Source: an uncultured Ruminococcus sp. (GTDB taxonomy: Bacteria > Bacillota > Clostridia > Oscillospirales > Ruminococcaceae). From it: a DNA stretch of 60,763 nucleotides. Under the pieces are notes generated by a model. That model was not told the origin of the DNA and did no database searches. It worked only from the letters and a program-made list of their open reading frames with translations. Below are positions 50,561 through 59,646 of the stretch, in pieces. The translations under genes and the position numbers were made by a program. The stretch's first letter is position 1. Each line of letters starts with the position of its first letter. The stretch spans positions 1-60,763 of the forward strand of contig CANQJV010000009.1 in assembly GCA_947624295.1 (NCBI GenBank). The letters are read 5' to 3'.

Positions 50561-51772
50561 TTACATCAGCTTATCAAGATTAAGTCTGATTTCCTCAAGG
50601 AATGTCTTTGAATCAACTTTCCTCTTGTTTTCAAGTTTTGATATGAGATAAAGGTCACCTGTCATTACACCGTTTTCAATTGTCTGAATTGTAGCCTTTT
50701 CGAGTTTGTCAGCAAATTCGCAGAGTTCAGGCGTATTGTCAAGTTCACCTCTCTTGCGTAATGCACCGCTCCATGCAAATATGGTTGCAACGGAGTTTGT
50801 GGAAGTTTCTTCGCCTTTGAGGTACTTGTAATAGTGACGCTGTACAGTGCCGTGTGCAGCTTCATATTCATATATTCCGTCAGGCGAAACAAGTACGGAT
50901 GTCATCATTGCAAGTGAACCGTATGCAGTCGAAACCATATCAGACATAACATCACCGTCGTAATTCTTACAAGCCCATATATATCCGCCGTTTGAACGGA
51001 TTACCCTTGCAACAGCATCGTCAATGAGCGTATAGAAGTACTCAATGCCTGCTTTCTCGTATTTTTCCTTGTACTCATTTTCAAAGATTTCAGCGAAAAT
51101 ATCCTTGAATCTATGGTCATATTTCTTTGAAATAGTATCCTTTGTTGCAAACCATACGTCCTGTTTCAGGTCAAGACCATAGTTGAAACAAGCTCTTGCG
51201 AAACCTGAAATTGAGTTGTCAATATTGTGGAGCCCCTGAATAATACCGTCCGATTTCGCAAAATCGTGGATAAGTTCACGGGTTTCATTGCCATTTTCGT
51301 CAGTGACAACAAGTTCAGCCTTACAACCTTTTTCAACACGCATTTCGGTATTTTTGTACACATCGCCGTAAGCGTGACGTGCAATTGTAATGGGCTTTGT
51401 CCATGTGGGAATATACGGTTCAATGCCTTTGACGATAATAGGCGTTCTGAAAACTGTACCGTCAAGTATAGCTCTGATAGTTCCGTTAGGAGATTTCCAC
51501 ATCTGCGAAAGGTTGTATTCAGGCATTCTTGCGGCGTTAGGTGTAATAGTCGCACATTTTACCGCAACACCGTATTTTTTTGTAGCCTCTGCGGAATCAA
51601 TAGTAACTTGGTCTTTTGTTTCCTCACGGTGCTGAAGACCCAAATCATAGTATTCCGTGTTCAGTTCGACATAAGGAATAAGAAGAATGTCCTTAATCCA
51701 CTGCCACAAGATTCTTGTCATCTCATCTCCGTCCATTTCAACAAGCGGTGTTTTCATAATAATTTTTGCCAT
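50561..51772 (-). CDS. icd: NADP-dependent isocitrate dehydrogenase (eukaryote-like type)
   Basis: A 403-residue enzyme converting isocitrate to 2-oxoglutarate, CO2 and NADPH. The N-terminal [12 protein letters not shown], substrate loop [16 protein letters not shown] and the C-terminal [14 protein letters not shown] with its NADP-binding residues mark the dimeric, eukaryote-like family. GGAGG precedes the ATG. It forms an operon with rex and provides glutamate precursor together with aconitase. No citrate synthase gene lies in the window. The MITE ends 49 bases upstream. Confidence 0.95.
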   Translation of the reverse strand: MAKIIMKTPLVEMDGDEMTRILWQWIKDILLIPYVELNTEYYDLGLQHREETKDQVTIDSAEATKKYGVAVKCATITPNAARMPEYNLSQMWKSPNGTIRAILDGTVFRTPIIVKGIEPYIPTWTKPITIARHAYGDVYKNTEMRVEKGCKAELVVTDENGNETRELIHDFAKSDGIIQGLHNIDNSISGFARACFNYGLDLKQDVWFATKDTISKKYDHRFKDIFAEIFENEYKEKYEKAGIEYFYTLIDDAVARVIRSNGGYIWACKNYDGDVMSDMVSTAYGSLAMMTSVLVSPDGIYEYEAAHGTVQRHYYKYLKGEETSTNSVATIFAWSGALRKRGELDNTPELCEFADKLEKATIQTIENGVMTGDLYLISKLENKRKVDSKTFLEEIRLNLDKLM

Positions 51773-51821
51773 TGTTTTTTACCTCCGTAAAATATTAAAC
51801 TATCTGCTTTTCTCCTAATAG

Positions 51822-52061
51822 TTAAGGCAACACCGCACAAAGAACGCCTTACGGCTTTGCACATCATATGCTTGCATATTTTCCGCCATCTTGCACATAA
51901 ACCCCTAATCGGGGCGGGCACCCTCTGTCACTGCGTGACATCTCCCTACACTGTAGGGAGTCACCTTGCCATACGTCAGTATGCCTGCGTCGTTTCTATA
52001 CAATCTGACGAAAAATCTGACGGCGCATCTGCCGCACAATCTTTGTGCGGTGTTGCCTTAA
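51822..52061. mobile_element. MITE with 22-bp perfect terminal inverted repeats
   Basis: A 240-bp non-coding element. Its ends, TTAAGGCAACACCGCACAAA at 51822 with two more bases and the exact reverse complement at 52040-52061, match over 22 bp. Inside are several palindromes (CCCTACACTGTAGGG, GTCACTGCGTGAC, CATACGTCAGTATG). It begins three bases after the TraX-like stop and ends 49 bases before icd. An open frame across it has no protein features. Confidence 0.85.
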
Positions 52062-52063
52062 AC

Positions 52064-52837
52064 TTATACACAATATCTGTTATACAGCCACGTAAGCAGA
52101 ACAAGATGTGTGGGATAGAATATGTAGAAAAACCATTTTGTATATTTCCCTCCGCCTCTTTCGCCGTTATACAGCATAAGAAGAGGTATGGGAAGAATTA
52201 CGCCGAGTTGCAGCCAATTTATTTGGAAATATGATATATCTTTGAGTATCACCATGATAAACGGTATTACCTTAAAGACTGAAATTGCTCCGATATATGC
52301 GATTATCTGCTTTTTACGGCTTTCCCTTGCGAGTTCAAAAGCAAGAGTGTATATAACAGCTTCACTTCCCCAGTCGCATCTTTCAGCAATCAGGGCGATA
52401 ATAAGTATCGCAGGGAGTTTGTACGCTCTATCGATTTTTTCGGCATTTACAATATGGACTGCCGTAAGACTGAGCAAAAGCGTTGTAATCATACTTGATT
52501 TGCCTATGACCGCAAAAGTCCCCGTTGAGTGGTATATAAATGCAAAATGCGATATAAACGCAAAAATTGCCATTCGCTGAAAATATTTTTTCAGATTCCT
52601 CGTATGATGATAGCCTTCCGAAATAAAGAAACACATTACAGGAGCAGTCGTTCTGCCTATAAACCGCATAAAACTATAGAGGAGTGTACCATACGGAACA
52701 AAAGTGCTTGCAACATGGTCTATGAACATTGCGATAATAGCAATATATTTAACATCTGAACCTGTTATTCCGAATTTTTTCGCCTGTATAATATCATCTC
52801 CTAATGAATCAAAAATGCTATTACTGTCATGATACAC
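52064..52837 (-). CDS. TraX-family polytopic membrane protein
   Basis: A 257-residue protein with about eight transmembrane helices and the TraX family pattern: VKYIAIIAMFIDHVAST at about 28-44, FMRFIGRTTAPVMCFFISEGYHHT at about 61-84 (with family residues for an acyltransferase-like site), and FYIFYPTHLVLLTWL at the end. The GTG at 52837 overlaps the previous gene; a later non-ATG start behind TTAGGAG is possible. It forms an operon with the two small membrane proteins upstream. The bacterial chromosomal members are of unknown role. Confidence 0.85.
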   Translation of the reverse strand: MYHDSNSIFDSLGDDIIQAKKFGITGSDVKYIAIIAMFIDHVASTFVPYGTLLYSFMRFIGRTTAPVMCFFISEGYHHTRNLKKYFQRMAIFAFISHFAFIYHSTGTFAVIGKSSMITTLLLSLTAVHIVNAEKIDRAYKLPAILIIALIAERCDWGSEAVIYTLAFELARESRKKQIIAYIGAISVFKVIPFIMVILKDISYFQINWLQLGVILPIPLLMLYNGERGGGKYTKWFFYIFYPTHLVLLTWLYNRYCV

Positions 52838-53166
52838 CAGAACGAAACCATTATTATATTTCTGATTATTGCCGATTTCAGTTTCATTCCGCCGAATACG
52901 GTATGCTCAAGCGTACCGATTGCTACGGCAAAAATTGTACCTGATATGAGATAAGGGGCAATTCCCGAAAATCCGAGAAGCCTTGCAACCGCAAGCCCGA
53001 AAGCAAATCCTATTAAGTTAGGCAGGGCTACTTTATACAAACCTCCGCCTTGTTCAGGTCTTCTTGCACCCATATCTTCAGCAGTCTGATTTATACGTTC
53101 CTGTTCTGTATCAATATCCGTTGCAATATCGTGTGAAATTTCCTTTATATCGTCCCATAATCCCAT
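52801..53166 (-). CDS. Small membrane protein
   Basis: A 121-residue protein: a helical acidic N-terminal part (about 1-45), then two or three transmembrane helices (about 48-115). AGGTGAT precedes the ATG. It overlaps the TraX-like gene by 37 bases and follows the 59-residue ORF. No family recognised. Confidence 0.7.
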   Translation of the reverse strand: MGLWDDIKEISHDIATDIDTEQERINQTAEDMGARRPEQGGGLYKVALPNLIGFAFGLAVARLLGFSGIAPYLISGTIFAVAIGTLEHTVFGGMKLKSAIIRNIIMVSFWCIMTVIAFLIH

Positions 53167-53181
53167 AATATCACCTGTTTC

Positions 53182-53361
53182 CTATTTCACAAGCGGGATA
53201 ATCAGGAAAATGAGAAATCCCGCAATCATTATTGCTCCTGCTATATCAGTCACCCTTTGGAATTTCGTCCAGCCGGAGCATATATGTTTATAGATGTTCA
53301 ATCCCCAGAATAACAGCAATAAAACTGTAAAAAATATAAGTATTTTAACTAATCCAATCAA
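53182..53361 (-). CDS. 59-residue two-TM protein
   Basis: A short frame starting with TTG at 53361 and ending at TAG 15 bases before the next gene. It encodes a hydrophobic helix (KILIFFTVLLLFWGLN), a basic loop, and a second helix (MIAGFLIFLIIPLV). The frame fills the gap between the PARG-like gene and the 121-residue membrane protein exactly, on the same strand. The ribosome site is weak, so expression is uncertain. Confidence 0.5.
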   Translation of the reverse strand: MIGLVKILIFFTVLLLLFWGLNIYKHICSGWTKFQRVTDIAGAIMIAGFLIFLIIPLVK

Positions 53362-53419
53362 ATTATTACTTCATACTTTCTCTTGATATTCATATGTTTT
53401 GTAATCCCCTGCCCCATTT

Positions 53420-54106
53420 TTACGGTATAGCGAAAATAATTTCAACGCTGTCAGGAACGTATTTGTTTATAATCTCTTCAAACATCGGTAAAATTGTTTC
53501 ACGTCTGTTCCCGAACATACCACACCCGAATGCACCAAGTATTAAAATATCAGTCTTTTTTTCAAGTGAAAGTATGATAATTTTTTCAATTCTTGAATAC
53601 ATAATATTATTTATTTTCTTTTGTGAGAATATAAACTTTGCAAATGTTCTGTTTACCGCAGGAGAAGTTATGAAGTTGCATAAAACGGTTTTTTCGAGTA
53701 GTTCGCCGAAGTCATTGCGGATAATCGGAACATTTTCCGAATAAATCATAGTATCAGTATAATCAGGCAGAATGTGAAGTCTGTTTCTGCGGTAATAGTC
53801 TTTCTGATTTCTTATAGTATAGTAAAGCATTGACGCACGGCAAAGGCTTTCTTCCTGAGCATTTCCGCCGAGTACATAAGCACCGCCTGCATACATTGCA
53901 TTAGCGAAATTCAGAGCAGTAATATTTCCACGTCCGGCACGTGAAAGAATTGCCTGTATAGTAGTTTCTTTCACTGTATTTTCTGCAACAGAGAAATATT
54001 TTTCCCGTTTTATTTCAGGGATTTCGGAAACTGAAAAAACAGTTTCCGAAACCATATTGAATTTACCGTTTTTGAAAATTCTGTCATTTTCAGACTTTAT
54101 TTTCAT
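53420..54106 (-). CDS. PARG-type ADP-ribose glycohydrolase (TIGR02452/DUF2263 family)
   Basis: A 228-residue protein with the bacterial PARG signature: the glycine loop and catalytic Glu pair GGAYVLGGNAQEE at about 71-83, with NFANAMYAGG before it, a macrodomain-like core (ILILGAFGCGMFGNR) and FAKFIF between. Enzymes of this type remove poly(ADP-ribose) or related ADP-ribose modifications. The start overlaps the aconitase stop (TAATG), so the two are translationally coupled, which is odd for a housekeeping enzyme gene pair. An ADP-ribosyltransferase-like gene occurs at 30224-30994 in the same window. Confidence 0.85.
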   Translation of the reverse strand: MKIKSENDRIFKNGKFNMVSETVFSVSEIPEIKREKYFSVAENTVKETTIQAILSRAGRGNITALNFANAMYAGGAYVLGGNAQEESLCRASMLYYTIRNQKDYYRRNRLHILPDYTDTMIYSENVPIIRNDFGELLEKTVLCNFITSPAVNRTFAKFIFSQKKINNIMYSRIEKIIILSLEKKTDILILGAFGCGMFGNRRETILPMFEEIINKYVPDSVEIIFAIP

Positions 54107-56043
54107 TACTTCATTGATTCTCTTGTGTAGTCGAGAAGTCCGCCTGCAAGTATAATGTCCTTAGTACGTCCCGAAAGTTCGCAGAGTACAGGGATTTCAG
54201 CACCGTTTGTCTTGTCGGTTATAGTGAGTTCGGTTTTCCCCTCAGCAATATCTTTTCTCACATCAGCAAGAAGAAGTTCATCGCCCTCATTGATTTTGTC
54301 GTAATCAGCCTCGTTGACGAAAGTAAGCGGAAGAATGCCTGCATTTATAAGATTTGCACGATGTATTCTTGCAAATGATTTTACAAGTACAGCTTTTACA
54401 CCAAGGTAAAGCGGTGCAAGTGCAGCGTGTTCACGTGATGAACCCTGTCCGTAATTCGAACCGCCGACAATGATACTTTTACCCAGTCTTTCGGCTCTTT
54501 TCGGGAAACTTTCATCGCATACGGCAAAACAGTACTGCGAAATCTTCGGTACATTTGAACGGAGTGGGAGTATTTTCGCACCCGCCGGCATAATGTGGTC
54601 TGTTGTGATATTGTCGCCGACTTTAAGCGATACAGGTGCATCAATTGTTTCAAGCAGCGGTGAAGTCTGCGGATAAGGCTTGATATTTGGTCCTCTGAGA
54701 ATTTCAACGCTGTCCATTTCCTCAACAGGAGCAGGCGGTACAATCATATTGTCATTGATTGTAAATTCTTCGGGTAACTTGAATTCGGGCATTTCACCTA
54801 TTTCACGTGGGTCTGTAAGATAGCCCTTTATAGCTGAAATTGCAGCCATTTCAGGGGAAACAAGGTAAATCTGACCGTCCTTTGTTCCTGAACGTCCCTC
54901 GAAATTCCTGTTGAATGTACGGAGTGAGATACCCTTTGAATTAGGCGACTGTCCCATACCGATACAAGGTCCGCAGGCACTTTCAAGGATTCTTGCGCCT
55001 GCATCAATCAGGATTGATAATGTACCGTTTTCAGCCATCATATTAAGTACCTGCTTTGAACCGGGTGCAATTGCAAGCGATACATCAGGGTGAACTGTCT
55101 TACCTTTTAATATGTAAGCGACTTTCATCATGTCGAGAAGCGAGGAGTTTGTACATGAACCAATACAAACTTGGTCAATTTTAAGATTGCCGATTTCCTC
55201 AACGCTCTTTACATTGTCGGGTGAATGAGGACAAGCAGCAAGCGGTACAAGTTCACTGAGGTTGATATTGATTTCCTCATCGTATACAGCATCTTCATCA
55301 GCTGAAAGAGGTTGCCATACTTCCTCACGTTTCTGCGCTTTAAGGAATTGTTTTGTAATTTCGTCAGACGGGAAAATAGATGTAGTTGCACCGAGTTCAG
55401 CACCCATATTTGTAATTGTTGCACGTTCGGGAACAGAAAGCGTCTTTACACCTTCACCGACGTATTCTATAACTTTACCGACACCGCCTTTTACAGACAT
55501 TCTTTTAAGTACTTCGAGGATAACGTCTTTAGCGGAAACCCATGCATTGAGTTTGCCTGTAAGATTTACCTTTACAACTTTAGGGCAAGTTATATAATAC
55601 GCACCACCGCCCATTGCTACTGCAACATCAAGTCCGCCTGCACCAATCGCAATCATACCTATACCGCCGCCTGTAGGTGTATGGCTGTCTGAACCAATGA
55701 GAGTTTTACCCGGAACACCAAATCTTTCAAGGTGTACCTGATGACAAATACCGTTGCCGGGGCGTGAGAAGTAGATACCGTGCTTTTTAGCGGCACTTCC
55801 TATAAAACGATGGTCGTCGGCATTTTCGAAACCGCTCTGGAGCGTATTGTGGTCAATGTAAGCAACAGAACGCTCTGTTTTTACCCTCGGAACGCCCATA
55901 GCTTCAAATTCGAGATAAGCCATAGTACCTGTAGCGTCCTGAGTAAGAGTCTGGTCAATTCTGATACCAATTTCCTGCCCTTTGACGTATTCACCGTCAA
56001 CAAGATGAGCTTTCAATATTTTTTCTGTAAGAGTTAAACCCAT
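54106..56043 (-). CDS. acnA: Aconitate hydratase
   Basis: A 645-residue aconitase interconverting citrate and isocitrate. Cluster cysteines are in CIGSCTNSS (about 297) and ACGPCIGMG (about 362). GSDSHTPTGGG near residue 116 and the C-terminal swivel domain motif GGSNYGQGSSREHAA (about 531) complete the active site. It is of the short, single-chain type (645 against about 890 for AcnA). The ATG 56043 has AAAGGA nine bases before it. It has its own promoter and is coupled to the PARG-like gene. Confidence 0.94.
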   Translation of the reverse strand: MGLTLTEKILKAHLVDGEYVKGQEIGIRIDQTLTQDATGTMAYLEFEAMGVPRVKTERSVAYIDHNTLQSGFENADDHRFIGSAAKKHGIYFSRPGNGICHQVHLERFGVPGKTLIGSDSHTPTGGGIGMIAIGAGGLDVAVAMGGGAYYITCPKVVKVNLTGKLNAWVSAKDVILEVLKRMSVKGGVGKVIEYVGEGVKTLSVPERATITNMGAELGATTSIFPSDEITKQFLKAQKREEVWQPLSADEDAVYDEEININLSELVPLAACPHSPDNVKSVEEIGNLKIDQVCIGSCTNSSLLDMMKVAYILKGKTVHPDVSLAIAPGSKQVLNMMAENGTLSILIDAGARILESACGPCIGMGQSPNSKGISLRTFNRNFEGRSGTKDGQIYLVSPEMAAISAIKGYLTDPREIGEMPEFKLPEEFTINDNMIVPPAPVEEMDSVEILRGPNIKPYPQTSPLLETIDAPVSLKVGDNITTDHIMPAGAKILPLRSNVPKISQYCFAVCDESFPKRAERLGKSIIVGGSNYGQGSSREHAALAPLYLGVKAVLVKSFARIHRANLINAGILPLTFVNEADYDKINEGDELLLADVRKDIAEGKTELTITDKTNGAEIPVLCELSGRTKDIILAGGLLDYTRESMK

Positions 56044-56073
56044 TTTAATCATTCCTTTCGGTTTTATAATTAT

Positions 56074-56102
56074 ATTTTACACCATTTCAACAAGTTTGTC
56101 AA
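56074..56102 (-). promoter_or_regulatory. Sigma-A promoter of the aconitase gene
   Basis: TTGACA (56102-56097), 17 bases, TAAAAT (56079-56074) on the minus strand. The stretch 56103-56300 is very AT-rich and shows no gene. Confidence 0.8.
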
Positions 56103-56320
56103 TAAATAAACAATGTAAAAATCAGTCAATATTTACATATTTGTTAGTACAATAAAACAAATATAATTTATTATGGATATTTTTGTAAATTTATATAATA
56201 TTTTACTTTTCTATATTTACGATAATTTCAAAATAAAATATACATAAAATTTATTCAAAAGTGACAATTTCTAAATAAAAATAGAGCTAAAAATTAACAA
56301 ACAAAATACGTTTTGAATTT

Positions 56321-56408
56321 GTTGGTTCAAATCCGACTACTGTAATCGGATTAAAAAGCACTATGCAATGCTATGAGTATAGTCTGGAGTAGTTGCGTAG
56401 TGTTTTTT
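56321..56408 (+). other. tRNA 3'-end remnant followed by a terminator
   Basis: GTTGG-TTCAAAT-CCGAC (56321-56337) is a perfect tRNA T-arm. It is followed by CACTATGCAA (56359-56368) pairing with TTGCGTAGTG (56393-56402) and six T. There is no matching 5' half upstream, so the tRNA is not functional. It may be a leftover of integration or rearrangement at a tRNA gene, or part of a small RNA. Confidence 0.4.
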
Positions 56409-56555
56409 GTTTGATTTTCAAGTAGGATTACTATATATGTAATTATTTGTGGATTGTGTGCTGTATTTTTGCTGATTTGATGTCTGATTTGTGCAATATG
56501 TATATGGAAAATAAACCGGAAAAGTGGTATAATATTATCAAGAGGAGATGATTAA

Positions 56556-58229
56556 ATGAAAAAAGCAACAATTTCTCCGCTGTTAGCTTTATTCCTGTAT
56601 GTCTTAATCAGTCTCTTTCCAAATACTGTATATGCAGAGGAAGAAACTACTGAACAAACGCTTCTTTCATATTCCGATTTTGAATCAGACAGCTATCAGG
56701 GCTGGAATGCCTTCGGAAATAAATCGGTGATTTCTATAACAAATAATACATCATATTACGGAATACGATGCGTTGAAACTAATTCAAGAGAGGAATCGTG
56801 GAGCGGTCCTGCAATGAATATCGCTAATCTCGTTATTGCAGGTACGGAAATAAAATTTGAAGCGTATGTCAAAAGCGTTTCAACTCCTGAACTCAATATT
56901 ATTATGTCCGTCAAATCAATCAATACAAAAGGTACTGAAAATTATACCACTATCAATTCAGTGACTGCAAATAACAGCGACTGGCAATTGATTGAAGGAA
57001 CTTACCTTGTTCCGGAAGATATGACTGACCTTACAGTATATTTCCAGACGGACGAGGGGAATCTTGATGATTTCTATGTTGATGATATAAAAATTTTCGG
57101 TGAATCCAAAAATAATGATGATGACGACGTGAATAACAACGGTGACAGCTATGATTTTGATTTCGAAAGCGGTCTCGAAAAATGGCTGCCTCGTGGGAAA
57201 GTGTCCATACTGACAGTGAATGATTGCAGTTATAGCGGTGAATCGTCGCTGTATGTGTCGGGACGTAAGGAATTTTGGAATGCTCCTACAGTTCATCTTG
57301 ACAATATCCGCACGGGTGTGAGTTATAATTTTTCGGCTTATGTGATGTATAACGGCGTTGAATACGAGGATAACCACATTTTTTCGCTGAAATTGCAGTA
57401 CAATCTGAATGGTTCGGAAACGTATTCAGATGTTAACAGCAAAATGCTCCATAAAGGTACATGGTCTAAACTGGAGGGGAATTTCATAATACCTGAAGGT
57501 GCTGAAAATATTTTCCTGTACGTGCAGACGGCTGACGTTATCAACAGTTTGCCTGATAAAAATGACCTGATGTCTTTTTACGTGGATAACGTTGTTGTAT
57601 TTGACAGTACAGCGATAAATCGGCAAGAACTTATACATACAGTTATAATCATAGCTGTATCGCTCGCACTGCTGGCACTGCTTGCGTTTGTGATATACAA
57701 AATTGTTAAAAAATCAAATCAGACTAAGAAATTACTTCTTTCCGCAAGTATGGACGCAATGACTAAAACTTTTAACAGAAATACTTATGAAGAACGCATA
57801 AAAGTCCTTGAGTCTTACCCCGAAAAATGCATAAAATTGTATATAACTGTATGCGATGTGAATTTCCTGAAGTATATCAACGACAATTACGGTCACGAGG
57901 CTGGCGATAAGGCGATAATACGTTGTGCGGAAGTCCTCAACAAAACTGTAGGCAAAAAAGGGAAAGTGTACCGTACAGGCGGTGATGAGTTCATGTGCAT
58001 AACCAAATCAGACCTCACTAACGACATAAAAACTGAATTTTCTATAGAGGCATCTCATTACAAAGGCTATCCGTTTTCAGTTGCAGTCGGTACTGCTCAC
58101 TACGATAAAGCGATTGATTTCGATGAACCTGACGTAAAAGCTATCCTCACACGGAGCGACAAGGAAATGTATAAGCATAAGCAGGAAATTAAAAAATTTA
58201 CAAAAGAATTCTCGCAAGATACCGAATAA
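56556..58229 (+). CDS. Membrane diguanylate cyclase with two CBM22-like sensor domains
   Basis: A 557-residue protein: signal peptide (about 1-28); two extracytoplasmic beta-sandwich modules of the CBM4/9/22 type (about 38-185 and 198-352), each with the 'DFE...GW' start, 'SWSGPAMNI' or 'FWNAPTVHL' middle and 'FYVDD' end typical of xylan-binding CBM22; a Asn/Asp linker between; one transmembrane helix (about 363-385); and a GGDEF domain with intact RTGGDEF (about 480). No inhibitory RxxD site is seen. It would make c-di-GMP in response to a polysaccharide outside. A TATAAT at 56529 is a likely -10; AAGAGGAG precedes the ATG. Confidence 0.88.
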   Translation: MKKATISPLLALFLYVLISLFPNTVYAEEETTEQTLLSYSDFESDSYQGWNAFGNKSVISITNNTSYYGIRCVETNSREESWSGPAMNIANLVIAGTEIKFEAYVKSVSTPELNIIMSVKSINTKGTENYTTINSVTANNSDWQLIEGTYLVPEDMTDLTVYFQTDEGNLDDFYVDDIKIFGESKNNDDDDVNNNGDSYDFDFESGLEKWLPRGKVSILTVNDCSYSGESSLYVSGRKEFWNAPTVHLDNIRTGVSYNFSAYVMYNGVEYEDNHIFSLKLQYNLNGSETYSDVNSKMLHKGTWSKLEGNFIIPEGAENIFLYVQTADVINSLPDKNDLMSFYVDNVVVFDSTAINRQELIHTVIIIAVSLALLALLAFVIYKIVKKSNQTKKLLLSASMDAMTKTFNRNTYEERIKVLESYPEKCIKLYITVCDVNFLKYINDNYGHEAGDKAIIRCAEVLNKTVGKKGKVYRTGGDEFMCITKSDLTNDIKTEFSIEASHYKGYPFSVAVGTAHYDKAIDFDEPDVKAILTRSDKEMYKHKQEIKKFTKEFSQDTE

Positions 58230-58254
58230 TTTTCCGAAAACAGCTTTCAATAGT

Positions 58255-58294
58255 AAAAAGTCCCCGTTTTTTTGAGAAAATCAGGGGATTTTTT
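58255..58294 (+). terminator. Terminator after the diguanylate cyclase gene
   Basis: AAAAAGTCCCC (58255-58265) pairs with GGGGATTTTTT (58284-58294). Confidence 0.75.
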
Positions 58295-58324
58295 ATGTAT
58301 ATCGTCTTTATCGGGAAATAATAC

Positions 58325-58353
58325 TTGCTTTTTGGAAATGTGTGTGATATAAT
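58325..58353 (+). promoter_or_regulatory. Promoter of the Sel1-repeat gene
   Basis: TTGCTT, 17 bases, TATAAT. Confidence 0.75.
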
Positions 58354-58380
58354 AGATATATCGTGAGGAGGTTTAATACT

Positions 58381-59646
58381 ATGGGCGAAAATAAAAATGA
58401 TTTGTTAGATAAACTTACTAAAAAGGCTGATTCGGGTAATTCAAAAGCACAATATGAATTGGCAGATAAGTATAAATCAGCGGAAAATATTTCAGAATAT
58501 ATATTTCTGCTCATTAAATCGGCTAAAGGCGGATATGCTGAGGCGCAGTTTGATTTAGCTTTTTATTTTGACCACGGCGAAATTTTAGAGCAAAATGTTG
58601 ATGAGGCTGTAAAGTGGTACACTAAAGCTGCTGAACAAGGTAAAGTGGAGGCACAATATAATCTTGCTATTATCTACGAAAACGGTGACGGCGTAAAGCA
58701 GGACTATTCCGAAGCGATAAAGTGGTACACTAAAGCTGCTAAACAAGGTCTTGTTGATGCGATTTTCAACCTTGCTGTACTCTATAAGACCGGCACAGGA
58801 ACAAGTATCGATTTGGAAAAAGCCGCAAGTTTATTCCGGAAATCCGCTGTTATGGGTCATATGGAATCACAATATAATCTTGGTATACTCTATTTCAAAG
58901 GCGAAGGCGTTCAACGTGACCTGCTTGAGGCAAAAAAGTGGTTTACTCTGTCCGCTGAACAGGGCGATGTTAAGTCGCAGTTCAACCTTGCTATATGTTA
59001 TGAGGAACTCGGCTCTAATCAGGATTTGTTCTATGCTTTCAAGCTATACGAGAAAGCCGCTGAAAATGGACTGGAAGATGCGAAACTTAATCTTGCACAA
59101 TGCTACGAAAAGGGCAAAGGTGTCAGGGCTGATGCAACAAAAGCTGTCGAAATTTACAAGGCACTTGCCAAAAAAGGTAATCAGATTGCACAATATGATT
59201 TGGCAATTTGCTACAGGGACGGTACAGGTGTTCGCCGAAATATGAGTGAAGCCGTGAAATGGTTCTCGCACGCCGCTAATCAGGGACATATTGACGCAAG
59301 GTATCAGCTTGCACGATGTTACGAAACAGGCACGGGTATCGAGAAAGATACGGGTAAAGCGGCTTATTGGTATATCAAGTCAGCTCTCAACGGTAACGCT
59401 AACGCTCAATATTGTCTTGCAGTGTGCTACGAAAAGGGTATTGGTGTTGTTGCTGATATAAATAAGGCTGTAAATTGGTACAAAGAAGCCGTCAAATCGG
59501 GAGTTCCGGGAGCGCAGTGCAATCTTGCTATTCTCTACTACAATGGCAAAGGTGTAAAAAAAGATGTCGAAAAAGCAAGGGAATTGTTCAAAATGTCGGC
59601 TGTTCAGGGAAATAAGACCGCAAGAGAATATCTAACCAAAATATGA
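58381..59646 (+). CDS. Sel1-like repeat protein
   Basis: A 421-residue cytoplasmic protein made of about 11 Sel1/TPR-like repeats of 36 residues, each of the form 'AQYNLAIIYENGDGVKQDYS' followed by 'EAIKWYTKAAKQG'. Such alpha-solenoids mediate protein-protein contacts in signalling. The start is ATG 58381 with AGGAGG eight bases before it; the GTG at 58363 is part of that ribosome site. The stop overlaps the radical SAM gene start by ATGA, so the two proteins are coupled and may interact. Confidence 0.9.
   Translation: MGENKNDLLDKLTKKADSGNSKAQYELADKYKSAENISEYIFLLIKSAKGGYAEAQFDLAFYFDHGEILEQNVDEAVKWYTKAAEQGKVEAQYNLAIIYENGDGVKQDYSEAIKWYTKAAKQGLVDAIFNLAVLYKTGTGTSIDLEKAASLFRKSAVMGHMESQYNLGILYFKGEGVQRDLLEAKKWFTLSAEQGDVKSQFNLAICYEELGSNQDLFYAFKLYEKAAENGLEDAKLNLAQCYEKGKGVRADATKAVEIYKALAKKGNQIAQYDLAICYRDGTGVRRNMSEAVKWFSHAANQGHIDARYQLARCYETGTGIEKDTGKAAYWYIKSALNGNANAQYCLAVCYEKGIGVVADINKAVNWYKEAVKSGVPGAQCNLAILYYNGKGVKKDVEKARELFKMSAVQGNKTAREYLTKI

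Noticed and set aside
51857..52234. Open frame across the MITE
   Set aside because: It runs through terminal repeats and hairpins and overlaps the TraX-like gene antisense.
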